From the NCBI GenBank assembly GCA_035472475.1, contig DATIPA010000151.1:1-40217 (forward strand): DNA of 40,217 bases. The letters are read 5' to 3'. How positions within the stretch are numbered: the stretch's first letter is position 1; the number at the start of each line of letters is the position of its first letter. Origin of the DNA: JAFAXD01 sp035472475 (lineage in GTDB: Bacteria; Pseudomonadota; Alphaproteobacteria; Rhizobiales; Xanthobacteraceae). The notes beneath the pieces were generated by a model. The model was not told the origin of the DNA. It did no database searches and was given only the letters and a program-made list of their open reading frames with translations. The position numbers were made by a program, and so were the translations under genes. Of the stretch, positions 1 to 9,187 are shown one piece after another.

Positions 1-112
1 TCGGTGGGAAGGATTGTGCAAGGTTTCGCCTGCTGCCGCCGGAGACGCAAGCCGCATGCAGCGTGCGTGATGAGGGTATGATGAAACAGGTGATCGACCG
101 CCGGAGCACCGC

Positions 113-1561
113 ATGCCGCGCAATTTCACTCGACGCCGCACCATCACGGGGATCGCGGCAGGCCTCGTATCCGGCCCGGCGATCCTCGGCCGATCCTTGG
201 CACAGGACACCCCGCTCCCGAACCCGCCGAACCTGCCGGCGAGCGATGCATTGCTGTTGCGGCCCGGCGATCCCAGCTACGAAACCTACGAGCCAGCCAG
301 CAACGAACGCGTGCTGCTGCGCCCGCGGTTGCGCGCCCTTTGCAAGACCTCGAAAGCGGTGTCCGTCATGGTCGAGTGGGCGCGCACCAACGGCCTGCCA
401 TTTGCGTTGCGCAGCGGCGGGCACAGCTACGAGGGCTTTTCGCAAAGTGCAAGCGTCGTCATCGACACCCGCCTGATGAACCACATCGAATTCAATCGTC
501 GCGCGCGCACGATGACGGTCGGCTCGGGCGCAACGCTCGCGCCGGTCTACGAGACGATCGGGGCTGCTGGATTTGGATTTCCGGGCGGAAGCTGCCCAAC
601 CGTCGGCATCGCTGGACATGCGCTCGGCGGCGGGTTTGGCCTGATCGGGCGGCCATACGGGCTCGCTTGCGACAGCCTGCAATGGCTCGAGCTGATCGAT
701 CCGCATGGCGCAATCATCGAAGCCGACGCGCAGCACAGCCCGGATCTGTTCTGGGCCGTGCGCGGCGGCGGCGGCGGAAGTTTTGGTGCAGTGACCAAAT
801 TCCGCTTCGCAATCTACCCGATCAGCCAGATCCAAGTGCTCGGCGTCACCTGGGCGTTGTCGCAGGCGCGCGCAGCCCGGCTGTTCAAGGCCTGGCAGGC
901 GTGGGCACCTCAGGCGCCCTCGTCGATCACAACGTTCATGCGGATCAACGGGCAAGCGGACGAAAAAATCGAACTGCATTGCGCCGGTCAGTCGACCGGC
1001 TCACAGACGGTGCTGCGGCGCGAGCTGCAGGCGTTGCTCGACATCGCACAGCCGGCGTCGGCTCTGCGGATCCGGTCGCTGTCGTTTCTGGCCGGCGCCA
1101 AATTTTTCTTCGGGCCGCCGGCTCAGCCGACTTACTTCAAGGCCAAGTCGGACTATGTGACGACGCCCCTCACCGATGACGGGGTGACCACCTTGCTGAC
1201 CCAACTCCAGCAAACCCGATCGGTCGTTGCGATCTGCGATTCCTATGGCGGCGCCATCGGGCGCGTCGCAAGCGACGCCACGGCGTTCTCGCATCGCGCC
1301 GGCACGCAGTTCTGCATTCAATACTTTTCCGAGTGGGCGAATGTTGGGGACACTGCGACGCATCTTGCGGACCTGCGAAACCTCTATGCCACCATGCGTC
1401 CCCACGTGTCGGGCGGGGCTTACGTGAATTACTGCGATCTCGACCTCGCGGACTGGGCGCAGGCCTACTGGGGGGCAAATCTGCCGCGGCTGCGCCAGAT
1501 CAAGTCGGCCTTTGATCCCGACAACGTCTTCCGGCATGCTCAGAGCGTGCCGCCTCTTTAG
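113..1561 (+). CDS. Exported FAD-linked oxidase, berberine-bridge (BBE) type
   Basis: 482 aa. The N-terminus carries a twin-arginine-like signal (TRRRTITG, residues 6-13, then a hydrophobic stretch to about residue 30), so Tat export is likely. A PCMH-type FAD-binding domain follows. His104 (in GGHSYEG) and Cys161 (in GGSCPTVG) match the two residues that tether FAD in bicovalent BBE-like oxidases. The C-terminus has the BBE signature (YVNYCDLDL, YWGANLPRL, FDPDNVF). Members oxidise sugars, alcohols or alkaloid-like compounds with O2; the substrate cannot be read from sequence. The ATG at 113 has GGAG 7 nt upstream. The stop lies 23 nt before a Bug receptor gene, suggesting co-transcription. 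The family call is firm; the substrate is unknown. Confidence 0.9.
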   Translation: MPRNFTRRRTITGIAAGLVSGPAILGRSLAQDTPLPNPPNLPASDALLLRPGDPSYETYEPASNERVLLRPRLRALCKTSKAVSVMVEWARTNGLPFALRSGGHSYEGFSQSASVVIDTRLMNHIEFNRRARTMTVGSGATLAPVYETIGAAGFGFPGGSCPTVGIAGHALGGGFGLIGRPYGLACDSLQWLELIDPHGAIIEADAQHSPDLFWAVRGGGGGSFGAVTKFRFAIYPISQIQVLGVTWALSQARAARLFKAWQAWAPQAPSSITTFMRINGQADEKIELHCAGQSTGSQTVLRRELQALLDIAQPASALRIRSLSFLAGAKFFFGPPAQPTYFKAKSDYVTTPLTDDGVTTLLTQLQQTRSVVAICDSYGGAIGRVASDATAFSHRAGTQFCIQYFSEWANVGDTATHLADLRNLYATMRPHVSGGAYVNYCDLDLADWAQAYWGANLPRLRQIKSAFDPDNVFRHAQSVPPL

Positions 1562-1584
1562 GGCACGGCAGGGGAGAACGCTGC

Positions 1585-2571
1585 GTGCCGACGCGCCGCG
1601 CATTTCTGCGCTCAACCGGCTTTGTGCCGGCGCTCATGCCGCTGTGGCCGGTGATCGGGCATGCCGACCAGGAGGGCTATCCGGCTGGGCCCGTCCGATC
1701 AATCTGCCCGTTTTCGCCCGGCTCCGGGGCCGACATCAAGGTCCGGTTCTATTCGAACAAGCTCAGCCTGGCGACCGGCAAGCCGGTGATCGTCGAAAAC
1801 AAGCCGGGCGCGCTCGGCAATATCGCAACCGAGATGGTCGCGCGCGCCAAGCCCGACGGCTACACGATCTACATCGCTCCGGGCAGCTCGACACTGGCGT
1901 CGGCGCCGAGCCTGTTCAAGAAGCTCGGCTACGATCCGATCAACGATTTCGAACACATCACGACGCTCAGCGCGTCCGCCTTCGCACTCTGCGTCCCGGC
2001 AAAGACCCCCTTCAAGTTGGTCGCCGAGCTGACCGCTCATCTGAAAGACAAGGGCGACGCCGCATCCTACGGATCGATTGCTCCGCCCAGCCTGGTCAGC
2101 GCCGAAATCTACAAGACCGCGTTCGGGCTCAAAACCGTAGAGGTCAAATACAAGGAGCAGGGTCCTCTCCTCAACGACCTGTTCGGCGGCCACCTCGCGT
2201 TCTTCTTCAGCGATCTGACGACCATCAACTCGCAGCTGAAAGCCGGGCGCATCCGGCCGCTTGCGGTGACCTCGGCCAAGCGTCTTGCTTCGGCCCCGGA
2301 CATTCCGGGCGCGCAGGAGGCCGGCATTCCCAATATGAACGTCATCACCTGGTGGTCGGTGCACGTGCCGGCCAGAACCCCGAAGTCGATCTGCGACAAA
2401 CTCGAAGCCTGGTTCAACGCGATCGCGATCGAGCCCGATGTGGTCGCTTTCAACGCCGCGGTCGGCTCCGATGTTCTGCCGGGCAATTCGGAAGCGCTCA
2501 AGGCGCTGCTGATCAAGCAGACGGCCGAATGGCGCGAATACGCCCGGCTGGCGCGTATCGAGCCCGAGTGA
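1585..2571 (+). CDS. Bug/TctC-family periplasmic solute receptor (first copy)
   Basis: 328 aa. A textbook Tat motif (TRRAFLRS, residues 3-10) precedes a mature domain with Bug-family hallmarks: PFSPGSGAD, VENKPGALGNIATE, ARAKPDGYTI and a late SAPDIPGAQEAGIPN segment. Bug proteins bind carboxylates or other small organics in the periplasm and normally serve a TctA/TctB tripartite tricarboxylate transporter. No TctA or TctB is encoded here, so this is an orphan receptor. The start is GTG with AGGGGAGAA about 8 nt upstream. It sits directly behind the exported FAD oxidase, so it may bind that enzyme's substrate or product (inference). A second Bug gene lies at 8146. Confidence 0.92.
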   Translation: MPTRRAFLRSTGFVPALMPLWPVIGHADQEGYPAGPVRSICPFSPGSGADIKVRFYSNKLSLATGKPVIVENKPGALGNIATEMVARAKPDGYTIYIAPGSSTLASAPSLFKKLGYDPINDFEHITTLSASAFALCVPAKTPFKLVAELTAHLKDKGDAASYGSIAPPSLVSAEIYKTAFGLKTVEVKYKEQGPLLNDLFGGHLAFFFSDLTTINSQLKAGRIRPLAVTSAKRLASAPDIPGAQEAGIPNMNVITWWSVHVPARTPKSICDKLEAWFNAIAIEPDVVAFNAAVGSDVLPGNSEALKALLIKQTAEWREYARLARIEPE

Positions 2572-2680
2572 ACAGCTCTCGTTTGTTCGTCGACAGCAAG
2601 CCCGGCCGTCCAATGCGGCCGATTTGAACGTGCCTGGGCTCCTGTCCTATCTACTCTAAGTTCAACGCCACGATCGCCTG

Positions 2681-4297
2681 TTGGACATGCACATGATACC
2701 GACGGTCCAAATTCTGGTGCTGCTGCTTGTCGTGACCGCCGCGGTCGCGGTTCTGGCAGCGCGCCTGAAGATTCCGCCGGCGATCATTCTGGTGCTGACC
2801 GGGGTTTTGCTGGCGCTTATCCCCGGCCTGCCCGAGGTGGTGCTCGCGCCGGAACTCGTGCTGCTCATGGTGTTGCCGCCGCTCATATACGATTCCGCGG
2901 TCGCAATGAGCTGGCGCGAATTTCGCTTCAGTCTGCGTCCGATTGCGCTCTTGGCTATCGGCTGCGTCGTCTTCACCACGCTCGCCGTCGCTCTGGCCGC
3001 CTATTGGCTGATCGGCCTGCCACTGGCCGTCGGCTTCGTGCTGGGTGCGATCGTGTCCCCGCCCGACGCAGTGGCACCGCTCGCCATCGCGCGCCGCATG
3101 CGAATCCCGAGACGACTCCTCGTCATCCTGGAAGGCGAGGGCCTCGCCAACGACGCCACGGCGCTCATCCTTTACCGTTTCGCGGTGGCGGCCGTCAGCG
3201 TCCACATGTTCTCGTTCAGCAAAGCAGGAGGGCTGTTCGTCGCCATCGTGGTGTGCGAAATCGTTTGGGGCATCGGCGTCGGTTGGCTGATGCTACGGCT
3301 CCGGCGCTGGGTCAACGATCCGCGCACCGAACTGACGCTTTCCCTGTTGACGCCGTTCCTGGCCTACTGGCCGCCTGACTATCTGGGCGGGTCCGGCGTG
3401 CTCGCAACCGTGACCGCGGGGCTCTACATCAGCTGGAACGGTCTGCGGCTGATCAGTGCGGCCACGCGGCTACAGGGGATCTTTTTCTGGGATTTTCTGA
3501 TCTATCTGATCGAAGGCTTGGTGTTCCTGATCACCGGCTTGCAGGCCCGCACGTTGATCGAACGCATCCACCACTACTCGATCACGGACCTAGCGATTTC
3601 GGCGGCGATCGTCAGCGCGGTGGTGATCGCCGCGCGGTTCGTGTGGATGTATCCCGCAACCTATATTCCGCGCTGGCTGTTTCCAGGACTGCGGCGCCGG
3701 GACCCATCGCCGCCCTGGCAATGGCCGTTTGCGCTCGCCTTTACTGGAGTCCGCGGCGTTGTCTCGCTCGCTGCTGCGCTGGCAATTCCGTTTGCCACCG
3801 CTGACGGTCAGCCGTTTCCCTATCGCGATCTCATTCTCTTTCTCACGTTCTCCGTGATCCTAGTTACCCTCGTGGGCCAAGGCTTGCTGTTGCCGACAGT
3901 GATCCGTTGGCTTGGTCTCGCACAGGCTGGGGATCAGGAGCGCCAGGCCGACAGGCTCGAGGAGTACAACGCCCGCCGCCAGGCTATCGAAGCAGTGCTT
4001 GAGCGAATCGACCGACTCGCCGAGGAACGAAAGCTGGCGGATGACGTGGTGAAGCCGGCCCGCGCCCATCACCGCGACCGGCTTCGGCACATCAAGCACA
4101 GTAGCGATGGGGACGACGATCACCGGCAAAGAACCGAGCTCGACGACGAACTCGCACTGTTGTTGATCGAAGCCGAACGCGAGCACATCAACAGGCTTTC
4201 CCGCGCCGGCGAACTCAAAGATGAGGCGCGCCGCCGCATCGAGCGCGAACTCGACTTGCGCGAAGCGGGTATCGCCAACCGGCGCGACGAGGACTGA
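2681..4297 (+). CDS. CPA1-family Na+(K+)/H+ antiporter
   Basis: About 538 aa with roughly 12 predicted membrane segments (residues ~5-420) and a charged cytoplasmic tail. Family motifs are clear: PPLIYDSAVAMSW, GAIVSPPDAVAP, LEGEGLANDATALILYR (the NDA motif of CPA1 exchangers) and TGVRGVVSLAAALAIP. It should exchange cytosolic Na+ or K+ for external H+, serving pH and salt homeostasis. The start is uncertain: TTG at 2681, or in-frame ATGs at 2687 and 2693, and no strong ribosome site favours one. The tail (residues ~430-538) is rich in Glu, Arg and His and may be regulatory. It looks like an independent gene unrelated to the catabolic neighbours. The ion cannot be told from sequence. Confidence 0.9.
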   Translation: MDMHMIPTVQILVLLLVVTAAVAVLAARLKIPPAIILVLTGVLLALIPGLPEVVLAPELVLLMVLPPLIYDSAVAMSWREFRFSLRPIALLAIGCVVFTTLAVALAAYWLIGLPLAVGFVLGAIVSPPDAVAPLAIARRMRIPRRLLVILEGEGLANDATALILYRFAVAAVSVHMFSFSKAGGLFVAIVVCEIVWGIGVGWLMLRLRRWVNDPRTELTLSLLTPFLAYWPPDYLGGSGVLATVTAGLYISWNGLRLISAATRLQGIFFWDFLIYLIEGLVFLITGLQARTLIERIHHYSITDLAISAAIVSAVVIAARFVWMYPATYIPRWLFPGLRRRDPSPPWQWPFALAFTGVRGVVSLAAALAIPFATADGQPFPYRDLILFLTFSVILVTLVGQGLLLPTVIRWLGLAQAGDQERQADRLEEYNARRQAIEAVLERIDRLAEERKLADDVVKPARAHHRDRLRHIKHSSDGDDDHRQRTELDDELALLLIEAEREHINRLSRAGELKDEARRRIERELDLREAGIANRRDED

Positions 4298-4311
4298 CCC
4301 GGCTCACTCCG

Positions 4312-5088
4312 CTAGTTGCGCGGGCCGACCAAAGCAAACATCGCGCCTTGCGGGTCCTTGCATTGAACGATCCAGCTGCCGCCCGGCACTTCCATCGGAC
4401 CGTTGATGATCTGGCCGCCGTTGCCCTTCACACTTTCGGTAGCGGCGTCGATGGATTTGACGTTCACGTAGTAGAGCCAGAATGGAGCCGGGACCATCGG
4501 CGGCTTGTTGAACATGCCTCCGATCGGCTGGTCGCCCGCCAAAAAGATTTGATACGTGCCCATTGGGCCCATATCATGGGCCTCGCCTTTCTTCCAGCCG
4601 AACAATCCGCTGTAGAACGCGAATGCCTTCTGCCAGTCGTCGGCACAGAGTTCGATCCAGCCGACCTGACCGGGCGCGTTAGGCTGAGCCTGCTGATCCT
4701 GGGGCGGCGCGCTTTGCTGCTTGAACAGTGCGAACGCCGCCTTTTGCGGATCGGTCACCACCGCGAAGCGGCCGATGTTAGGGATGTCCGTCGGCGTGAC
4801 ATACACCGTGCCGCCGAGCTTCTTGATCCGATCCACAGTGCCATCGACGTCTTCTACGCCGACGTAGCCGGTCCAACTCGGAGGTGCATTCATCTTCTTG
4901 GCATTCTCCGGGATGTCCATCAGCCCAGCGACCGACGCCTGCCCGGCCGTCAACAGCGTGTAGGTCATGCCCGGCGTCGGCATGTCCTGCGCGCCCCAGC
5001 CTACGACCTTACCGTAGAACGCCTTGGCTGCCTTCGTGTCTGTCGTCATCAATTCGTGCCAAACAAAACGCCCTTGGGGATTCGCCAT
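4312..5088 (-). CDS. VOC-family protein with two glyoxalase-like domains
   Basis: 258 aa, two tandem vicinal-oxygen-chelate domains (about residues 7-125 and 143-256), each opening with the typical strand-helix pattern (WHELMTTDTKAAKAFYGKVVGW; WIELCADDWQKAFAFYSGLFGW) and joined by a Gln/Pro-rich linker (SAPPQDQQAQPNAPGQ). VOC proteins include glyoxalase I, extradiol dioxygenases and antibiotic-binding proteins; this arrangement is usually annotated only as VOC family, so substrate and metal use are unknown. The ATG at 5088 is preceded by AAAGGAG 8 nt upstream, a strong start. It diverges from the flavin hydroxylase gene at 5429 across a 340-nt region and is convergent with the antiporter, 14 nt away. 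Confidence 0.9.
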   Translation of the reverse strand: MANPQGRFVWHELMTTDTKAAKAFYGKVVGWGAQDMPTPGMTYTLLTAGQASVAGLMDIPENAKKMNAPPSWTGYVGVEDVDGTVDRIKKLGGTVYVTPTDIPNIGRFAVVTDPQKAAFALFKQQSAPPQDQQAQPNAPGQVGWIELCADDWQKAFAFYSGLFGWKKGEAHDMGPMGTYQIFLAGDQPIGGMFNKPPMVPAPFWLYYVNVKSIDAATESVKGNGGQIINGPMEVPGGSWIVQCKDPQGAMFALVGPRN

Positions 5089-5428
5089 GTCGGGTGCTCC
5101 TTTCGAAACCCTTGCTTCGCGTCAATCGCGATCACACGCACTCTATGACAAGATCATGATAGCGGTGTGATCGCTATTTCGTGGCTACAACGACGCTGGC
5201 AAGCCAAAGGTTGCAAGCGTGCGCGATTGGTGGCTCTCCCTGAGCGCAATCTCGTAGCGCTGGTGCGGTGTTTGTGGCCTTGCCCTACACATGGGCGAAC
5301 TGCGCAAACCTCATAAGGGGCCGGCTCCCGCGATTTTCTTGTCGATGCGAGCCTAGTGGAGCGCTATTGGAGGCGCGAACGCAAGGTCCGCAACGACAGG
5401 TGTGCGGGGTTGGATTTGGGAGGTGCGG
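5089..5428. promoter_or_regulatory. Divergent intergenic region with 10-bp inverted repeat
   Basis: This 340-nt region separates the divergent VOC and flavin hydroxylase genes and contains no credible coding sequence. It holds a perfect 10-bp inverted repeat, GCGATCACAC at 5128-5137 and GTGTGATCGC at 5165-5174, 27 nt apart. Nested beside the right arm is a shorter dyad, ATAGCG (5159-5164) and CGCTAT (5172-5177). The repeat lies about 40-85 nt upstream of the VOC start, where an operator could act. No regulator is encoded next to it. The dyad is observed; its function is inferred. Confidence 0.4.
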
Positions 5429-7045
5429 TTGGCAGACACGCAGGTTCTCATCGTCGGCGCCGGTCCGGTCGGGCTTTCGCTCGCGGTTGATCTCGGCCAG
5501 CGCGGCATCCGCACGATTCTGGTTGAGAAGCGCAGCGGGCCAGCGTTCCTGCCGAAAATGGAGCGGGTCAACGCCCGTACCATGGAGATTTATCGGCGTA
5601 TGGGGATCGCCAAGAGGGTGCGCGCGGCGGGGCTCGACCGCAACGTCCCGATGGACGTCTACATCGTGCTCGATCTCACCAAACCGCCGTTGCTTCGCCT
5701 CCCCTATCCGTCGGTCGCCGAGGCGGAAGCGTCAATCCGCGCCACGACCGACGGCACCGCCCCGCTCGAACCGTATCAGCTGATTTCGCAGTACACGCTC
5801 GAACCGCTGCTCAAACATGAAGCCGAGTCGTTGCCTTGCGTCGGTCTGCGCTGGTCGACCGAATATGTTTCACATGAGCAGGACCCGGGCGGCGTCACCA
5901 CCACCGTGCGAACGGCGGACGGCACCACGGAGACGATCCGCTCGGATTACCTGGTCGGCTGCGATGGCGGCAGCAGCGCGGTGCGGCAGGCGCTCGGCAT
6001 CCGGCTCTACGGCGAAGCAAACTTGCGTGGGTTCCGGCAAGGCCTTTATTACAGCGAAGATCTGTTCGACAAAATTCCGATCGGCAACGGCCCCGGCCAT
6101 GGCCGGCATTATCACGTCGCCGATGAGGAGGCGACGTTCCTGATCATGCAGGATTCGACCAAATACTGGACCGTGCATGCCTCGGTCGACAGCGATGCCG
6201 AGATGCAACGTCAGTTCGAAGAGACGGTCGGAATTCCCGTCAACTACAAAATGCTATCCTGCAACCCCTGGCGCCAGAACCTGCTGCTGGCGGAGCGCTA
6301 CCAGGATCGCCGGGTGTTCCTGGCGGGCGACGCCGTGCATCTCGTCATCCCAACGGGCGGACTGGGGATGAACTCGGGCGTCGGCGACGCGATCGATCTT
6401 GGCTGGAAGCTCGAAGCGACGCTCAAGGGCTTCGGGGGCCCGACGCTGCTGGCATCCTACGAGGTCGAGCGCCGCCAGATCGGCGACCGCAACGTCGGCG
6501 CGTCGCGTTACGCCAGTCTCGGGCGGCGGAAGTGGCGCTCGATGTGGCGGCCCAATATCCGCGACAATACCCGCGAGGGACAACAAACCCGCGAGATCCT
6601 GACGACGATTGCTGACGTCGAGCAGCGCAAGTCAAATGAGATGATCGGCGCCGAGCTCGGCTACCGCTATGTCGCCTCACCGGTCATCTGCGACATACCG
6701 GGCGGTCCCGAGCACCTGTTTCGCACCTACGAGCCGACGACCTGGCCGGGCGCGCGGCTGCCGCACATCTGGCTCGACGACGGCAGCGCCATGCAGGACC
6801 GCATTCCGACCACGGGCTACACGATCCTGCGCCTCGGCAAAGCGAAGCACGATACCTCGAAGCTCGCCGGCGCGCTCAAGTCGTTCGACGCGCCAGTAAC
6901 CGAGCTCGATGTTCCTGACCAGATCGCACGCGAGATCTATGGATACGATCTCATCCTGCTGCGCCCCGACCTGCATATCGTCTGGCGTGAAAATACAGCG
7001 CCCGGCGACGCCGTGGAAGTCGCCCGCATCGCCACTGGACATTGA
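5429..7045 (+). CDS. FAD-dependent aromatic monooxygenase, PheA/TfdB type
   Basis: About 538 aa. It shows the class A flavoprotein hydroxylase plan: GAGPVGLSLA dinucleotide-binding motif near the N-terminus, the DYLVGCDGGSS (DG) motif mid-protein, and GDAVHLVIPTGGLGMNSGVGDAIDLGWKL for the FAD ribityl site. A C-terminal thioredoxin-like extension (from about residue 420) is usual for phenol 2-monooxygenase, TfdB and MhpA relatives. Such enzymes use NAD(P)H and O2 to hydroxylate a phenolic ring. I prefer the TTG at 5429, because GGAGG lies 5 nt upstream; GTG at 5402 or 5423 is possible. No ring-cleavage dioxygenase is adjacent, so the substrate stays open. Confidence 0.88.
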   Translation: MADTQVLIVGAGPVGLSLAVDLGQRGIRTILVEKRSGPAFLPKMERVNARTMEIYRRMGIAKRVRAAGLDRNVPMDVYIVLDLTKPPLLRLPYPSVAEAEASIRATTDGTAPLEPYQLISQYTLEPLLKHEAESLPCVGLRWSTEYVSHEQDPGGVTTTVRTADGTTETIRSDYLVGCDGGSSAVRQALGIRLYGEANLRGFRQGLYYSEDLFDKIPIGNGPGHGRHYHVADEEATFLIMQDSTKYWTVHASVDSDAEMQRQFEETVGIPVNYKMLSCNPWRQNLLLAERYQDRRVFLAGDAVHLVIPTGGLGMNSGVGDAIDLGWKLEATLKGFGGPTLLASYEVERRQIGDRNVGASRYASLGRRKWRSMWRPNIRDNTREGQQTREILTTIADVEQRKSNEMIGAELGYRYVASPVICDIPGGPEHLFRTYEPTTWPGARLPHIWLDDGSAMQDRIPTTGYTILRLGKAKHDTSKLAGALKSFDAPVTELDVPDQIAREIYGYDLILLRPDLHIVWRENTAPGDAVEVARIATGH

Positions 7046-7069
7046 CCAAGCTGGCAGAACAGCACGTCC

Positions 7070-7861
7070 TTAGACGACCGTCTCCGGCTTGGCGAAATTT
7101 TCAGCTCGCTCGTGCAGATCGTCGCGCACGCGCTCGAGCTTGGTGCGCAGATCGATCACCGGCGACGCGGCACTGCGCAGGTGCGAAAGGACCGTGGCAC
7201 GCGGACCAAGGCCTCCGAGCAAGGGCGCATAGGCGCCGGCCGGAGATGCCTCGGGATTACCGTACAGTCGTCCATATTCCATGAAGTTGTCGAAGCGGTC
7301 ATAGCCTCCGTCGCCCAGCGACTCGCATTCCGCGCCTTCAGCATAGAGGACGTCGTGCGTGTCCAGCCTAACGTGGAAATATTCGATTTCGTCCAGTTCG
7401 CGGGCTGGATGGCGAGCGATCGTCAGGTCGTTGAGGAGATAGAGCGCGGGAATAAGGTCGCCATCAAAATAGAGCGCGTGCGTGTCGGAGATGAACAAGT
7501 CCGAGCTCGGGGTGTTCGGCCCGAGCGCACCTTGCGCGATGCGGACCGGCTGGATGTTCTCGACCCAGGGTGCGCCCCGCTCCTTCCGATAGCGCCGTCG
7601 CGCCACCCAGCGCACCGGCTTTGCCTGTCCCGACCTGGTAACGACCATGTCGCCGATGCGGATATCTTCGATTTTCTTTTCGCCTCCGACGACGCGAATG
7701 CGCGTGCCTTTGAGGAAGCAGGGTTTGCCCCCGCTGGTCGCGGCGTCGGCGCCGCGGGGAGACGAGGCGATCCCGAACGCGGCGACGCCGAGCAGTTTTC
7801 CCATGGCGATGACGTTGCGACGCGTCCTGCGAATCGCAGCCGATACATTGGCCTTTTCCAT
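7070..7861 (-). CDS. Exported Hint_2 (hedgehog/intein-like) domain protein
   Basis: 263 aa. An N-terminal Tat-like signal (RRTRRNVIAMG, residues 11-21, then a hydrophobic run to about residue 40) is followed by a Hint domain. Cys48 in PCFLKGTRI matches the nucleophilic Cys1 of Hint folds. Strand motifs IEDIRIGDMVVT and PVRWVARRRY follow, then the block-F-like SDTHALYFDGDLIPALYLLND and the Hint_2 ending EYFHVRLDTHDVLYAEG. Hint domains in inteins and hedgehog proteins cleave a peptide bond autocatalytically; here only the signal and about 10 residues precede Cys48, so there is no obvious passenger. The ATG at 7861 has an AAAGGAG site upstream. Convergent with the flavin hydroxylase, 24 nt away. 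Function unknown. Confidence 0.85.
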   Translation of the reverse strand: MEKANVSAAIRRTRRNVIAMGKLLGVAAFGIASSPRGADAATSGGKPCFLKGTRIRVVGGEKKIEDIRIGDMVVTRSGQAKPVRWVARRRYRKERGAPWVENIQPVRIAQGALGPNTPSSDLFISDTHALYFDGDLIPALYLLNDLTIARHPARELDEIEYFHVRLDTHDVLYAEGAECESLGDGGYDRFDNFMEYGRLYGNPEASPAGAYAPLLGGLGPRATVLSHLRSAASPVIDLRTKLERVRDDLHERAENFAKPETVV

Positions 7862-8145
7862 CGCGGAATCTCCTTTGTGCTCGCAACGCCGATGATGCTG
7901 GGATACGCAGATCTAGCTACGGTGACACGGCTCCGATAAGCCTCACATCCGTCGAGCAAACCCGCAGCGCAAGTCGTCTTGAGAGGTAAGCTTATCTGGC
8001 TGTAACTTGCGGCGCAAGAAGCCTCGCCTGCGCGTTGCGCACTCCGAAGTTTGCATCAATGCGTGGTACAAGAGATGCCGAACGGTGTAAGCGGGGTAAT
8101 GACATCTCACCGGACGCGGCGGCGTCGCGACACGATTGGGGCGAC

Positions 8146-9138
8146 ATGATCCGGCCCGTCCGAAGGATGGCGCGTGCGCTGCGTCCGGCGATCGCCCTGT
8201 TAGCGGTCTCCATATCGCCCGCGGCCGCACAGGCGCCAGATGCCTACCCCGCGCGCGAACTGCACGTCATTTGCGCGTTTCCGCTGGGCAGCGGTGCCGA
8301 CGTTTGGGTGCGCTTTTTCGCCGAACAGTTGCGTTTCCGCGCCGGCAAGTCCGTCCTGGTCGAGAACCGGCCCGGGGCCAACGGCAATATCGCAACTGAA
8401 AATCTGGCGCGTGCGAAGCCCGATGGCTACACGATCTTGATCCACTCGCCGACCTCGATCGCGGCCAACAAATTCATGATGAAGAACACGCCGGCCGATC
8501 TTGAGAAGTCGATCGTGACCGTAGCGACTCTGTTCAAATTCGCACCCTATCTCACGGTCGGCGCAACTCGACGCTGGAGAAATGTGCAGGAGATGGTGGC
8601 CAGTTTGCGCCAGCGCGCGGACAGAGCGAGTTTTTCGGCCTCTTCGCCTATGGGTCGGCTGACCGGGAATTTGTTTAAGGAGGCGCTCCAGCTCAACGCT
8701 GTCGAAATTCCTAATCGGACATCAGCTGACGTGCTGTACGACCTGCAAATCGGCCGTCTTGACTACGCGTTCACCGATTCGGTGTTTGCGCGCGCGCAAG
8801 CGAGCGAACAGAATCTGAAGATCCTGGCGGTCGCCGCACATGAGCGCATGAAAAGCGATTCCACAATTCCGACGTTGGAAGAACAGGGCGTCCCCGGCCT
8901 CGATGTTCAGGGCTTCTTTGGGGTGATGGTGCCGGCCGGAACGCCACGGCCTGTGATCAACAAGATCAACGGCTGGGTGGTCGACGTCGTGGCGCAACCG
9001 ATGACGCGGGAGTTCATCAACAACTTCGGCGCCGATCCGCTGACAACAACGCCCGATCAAGCCGAGCGGATGTTCCTCGACAGCATCAGGGAATGGGGCA
9101 GGCTGGTGAAGCTGGCGAGAATCAAACCCGAGGGATGA
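8146..9138 (+). CDS. Bug/TctC-family periplasmic solute receptor (second copy)
   Basis: About 330 aa from ATG 8146. The reading frame extends up to 8035, but that stretch lacks signal-peptide character, whereas 8146 begins a clear one (RPVRRMARALRPAIALLAVSISPAAAQA). Bug hallmarks: CAFPLGSGADVWVRFF, VENRPGANGNIATE, LARAKPDGYTI and a C-terminal EWGRLVKLARIKPE. It is recognisably a paralogue of the protein at 1585. TctA/TctB partners are absent. The M20 hydrolase gene starts about 50 nt downstream, suggesting one transcript and a shared substrate (inference). The 284-nt gap upstream, shared with the Hint gene, should hold divergent promoters. Confidence 0.92.
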   Translation: MIRPVRRMARALRPAIALLAVSISPAAAQAPDAYPARELHVICAFPLGSGADVWVRFFAEQLRFRAGKSVLVENRPGANGNIATENLARAKPDGYTILIHSPTSIAANKFMMKNTPADLEKSIVTVATLFKFAPYLTVGATRRWRNVQEMVASLRQRADRASFSASSPMGRLTGNLFKEALQLNAVEIPNRTSADVLYDLQIGRLDYAFTDSVFARAQASEQNLKILAVAAHERMKSDSTIPTLEEQGVPGLDVQGFFGVMVPAGTPRPVINKINGWVVDVVAQPMTREFINNFGADPLTTTPDQAERMFLDSIREWGRLVKLARIKPEG

Positions 9139-9187
9139 GACGGGCCATTGCCGAGCGACACTATCCATGAACCATTCGAGGACCTCG

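Noticed and set aside
1..112. Possible 3' end of an upstream gene at the left edge.
   Set aside because: Two frames run open from the edge to stops within 85 nt; neither tail is long or distinctive enough to choose.
1001..1615. Long open frames on the strand opposite the FAD oxidase, and similar ones opposite many genes (for example 9230-10705 and 34678-36297).
   Set aside because: They mirror real genes in GC-rich DNA, are rich in Arg, Gly and Ala, and lack domain motifs or ribosome sites.
8035..8065. CTCCGAAGTTTGCATC resembles the core of the palindromic repeat.
   Set aside because: Only about 9 of 11 core bases match, with no CTAG end and no pairing arm; could be chance or a fully decayed relic.
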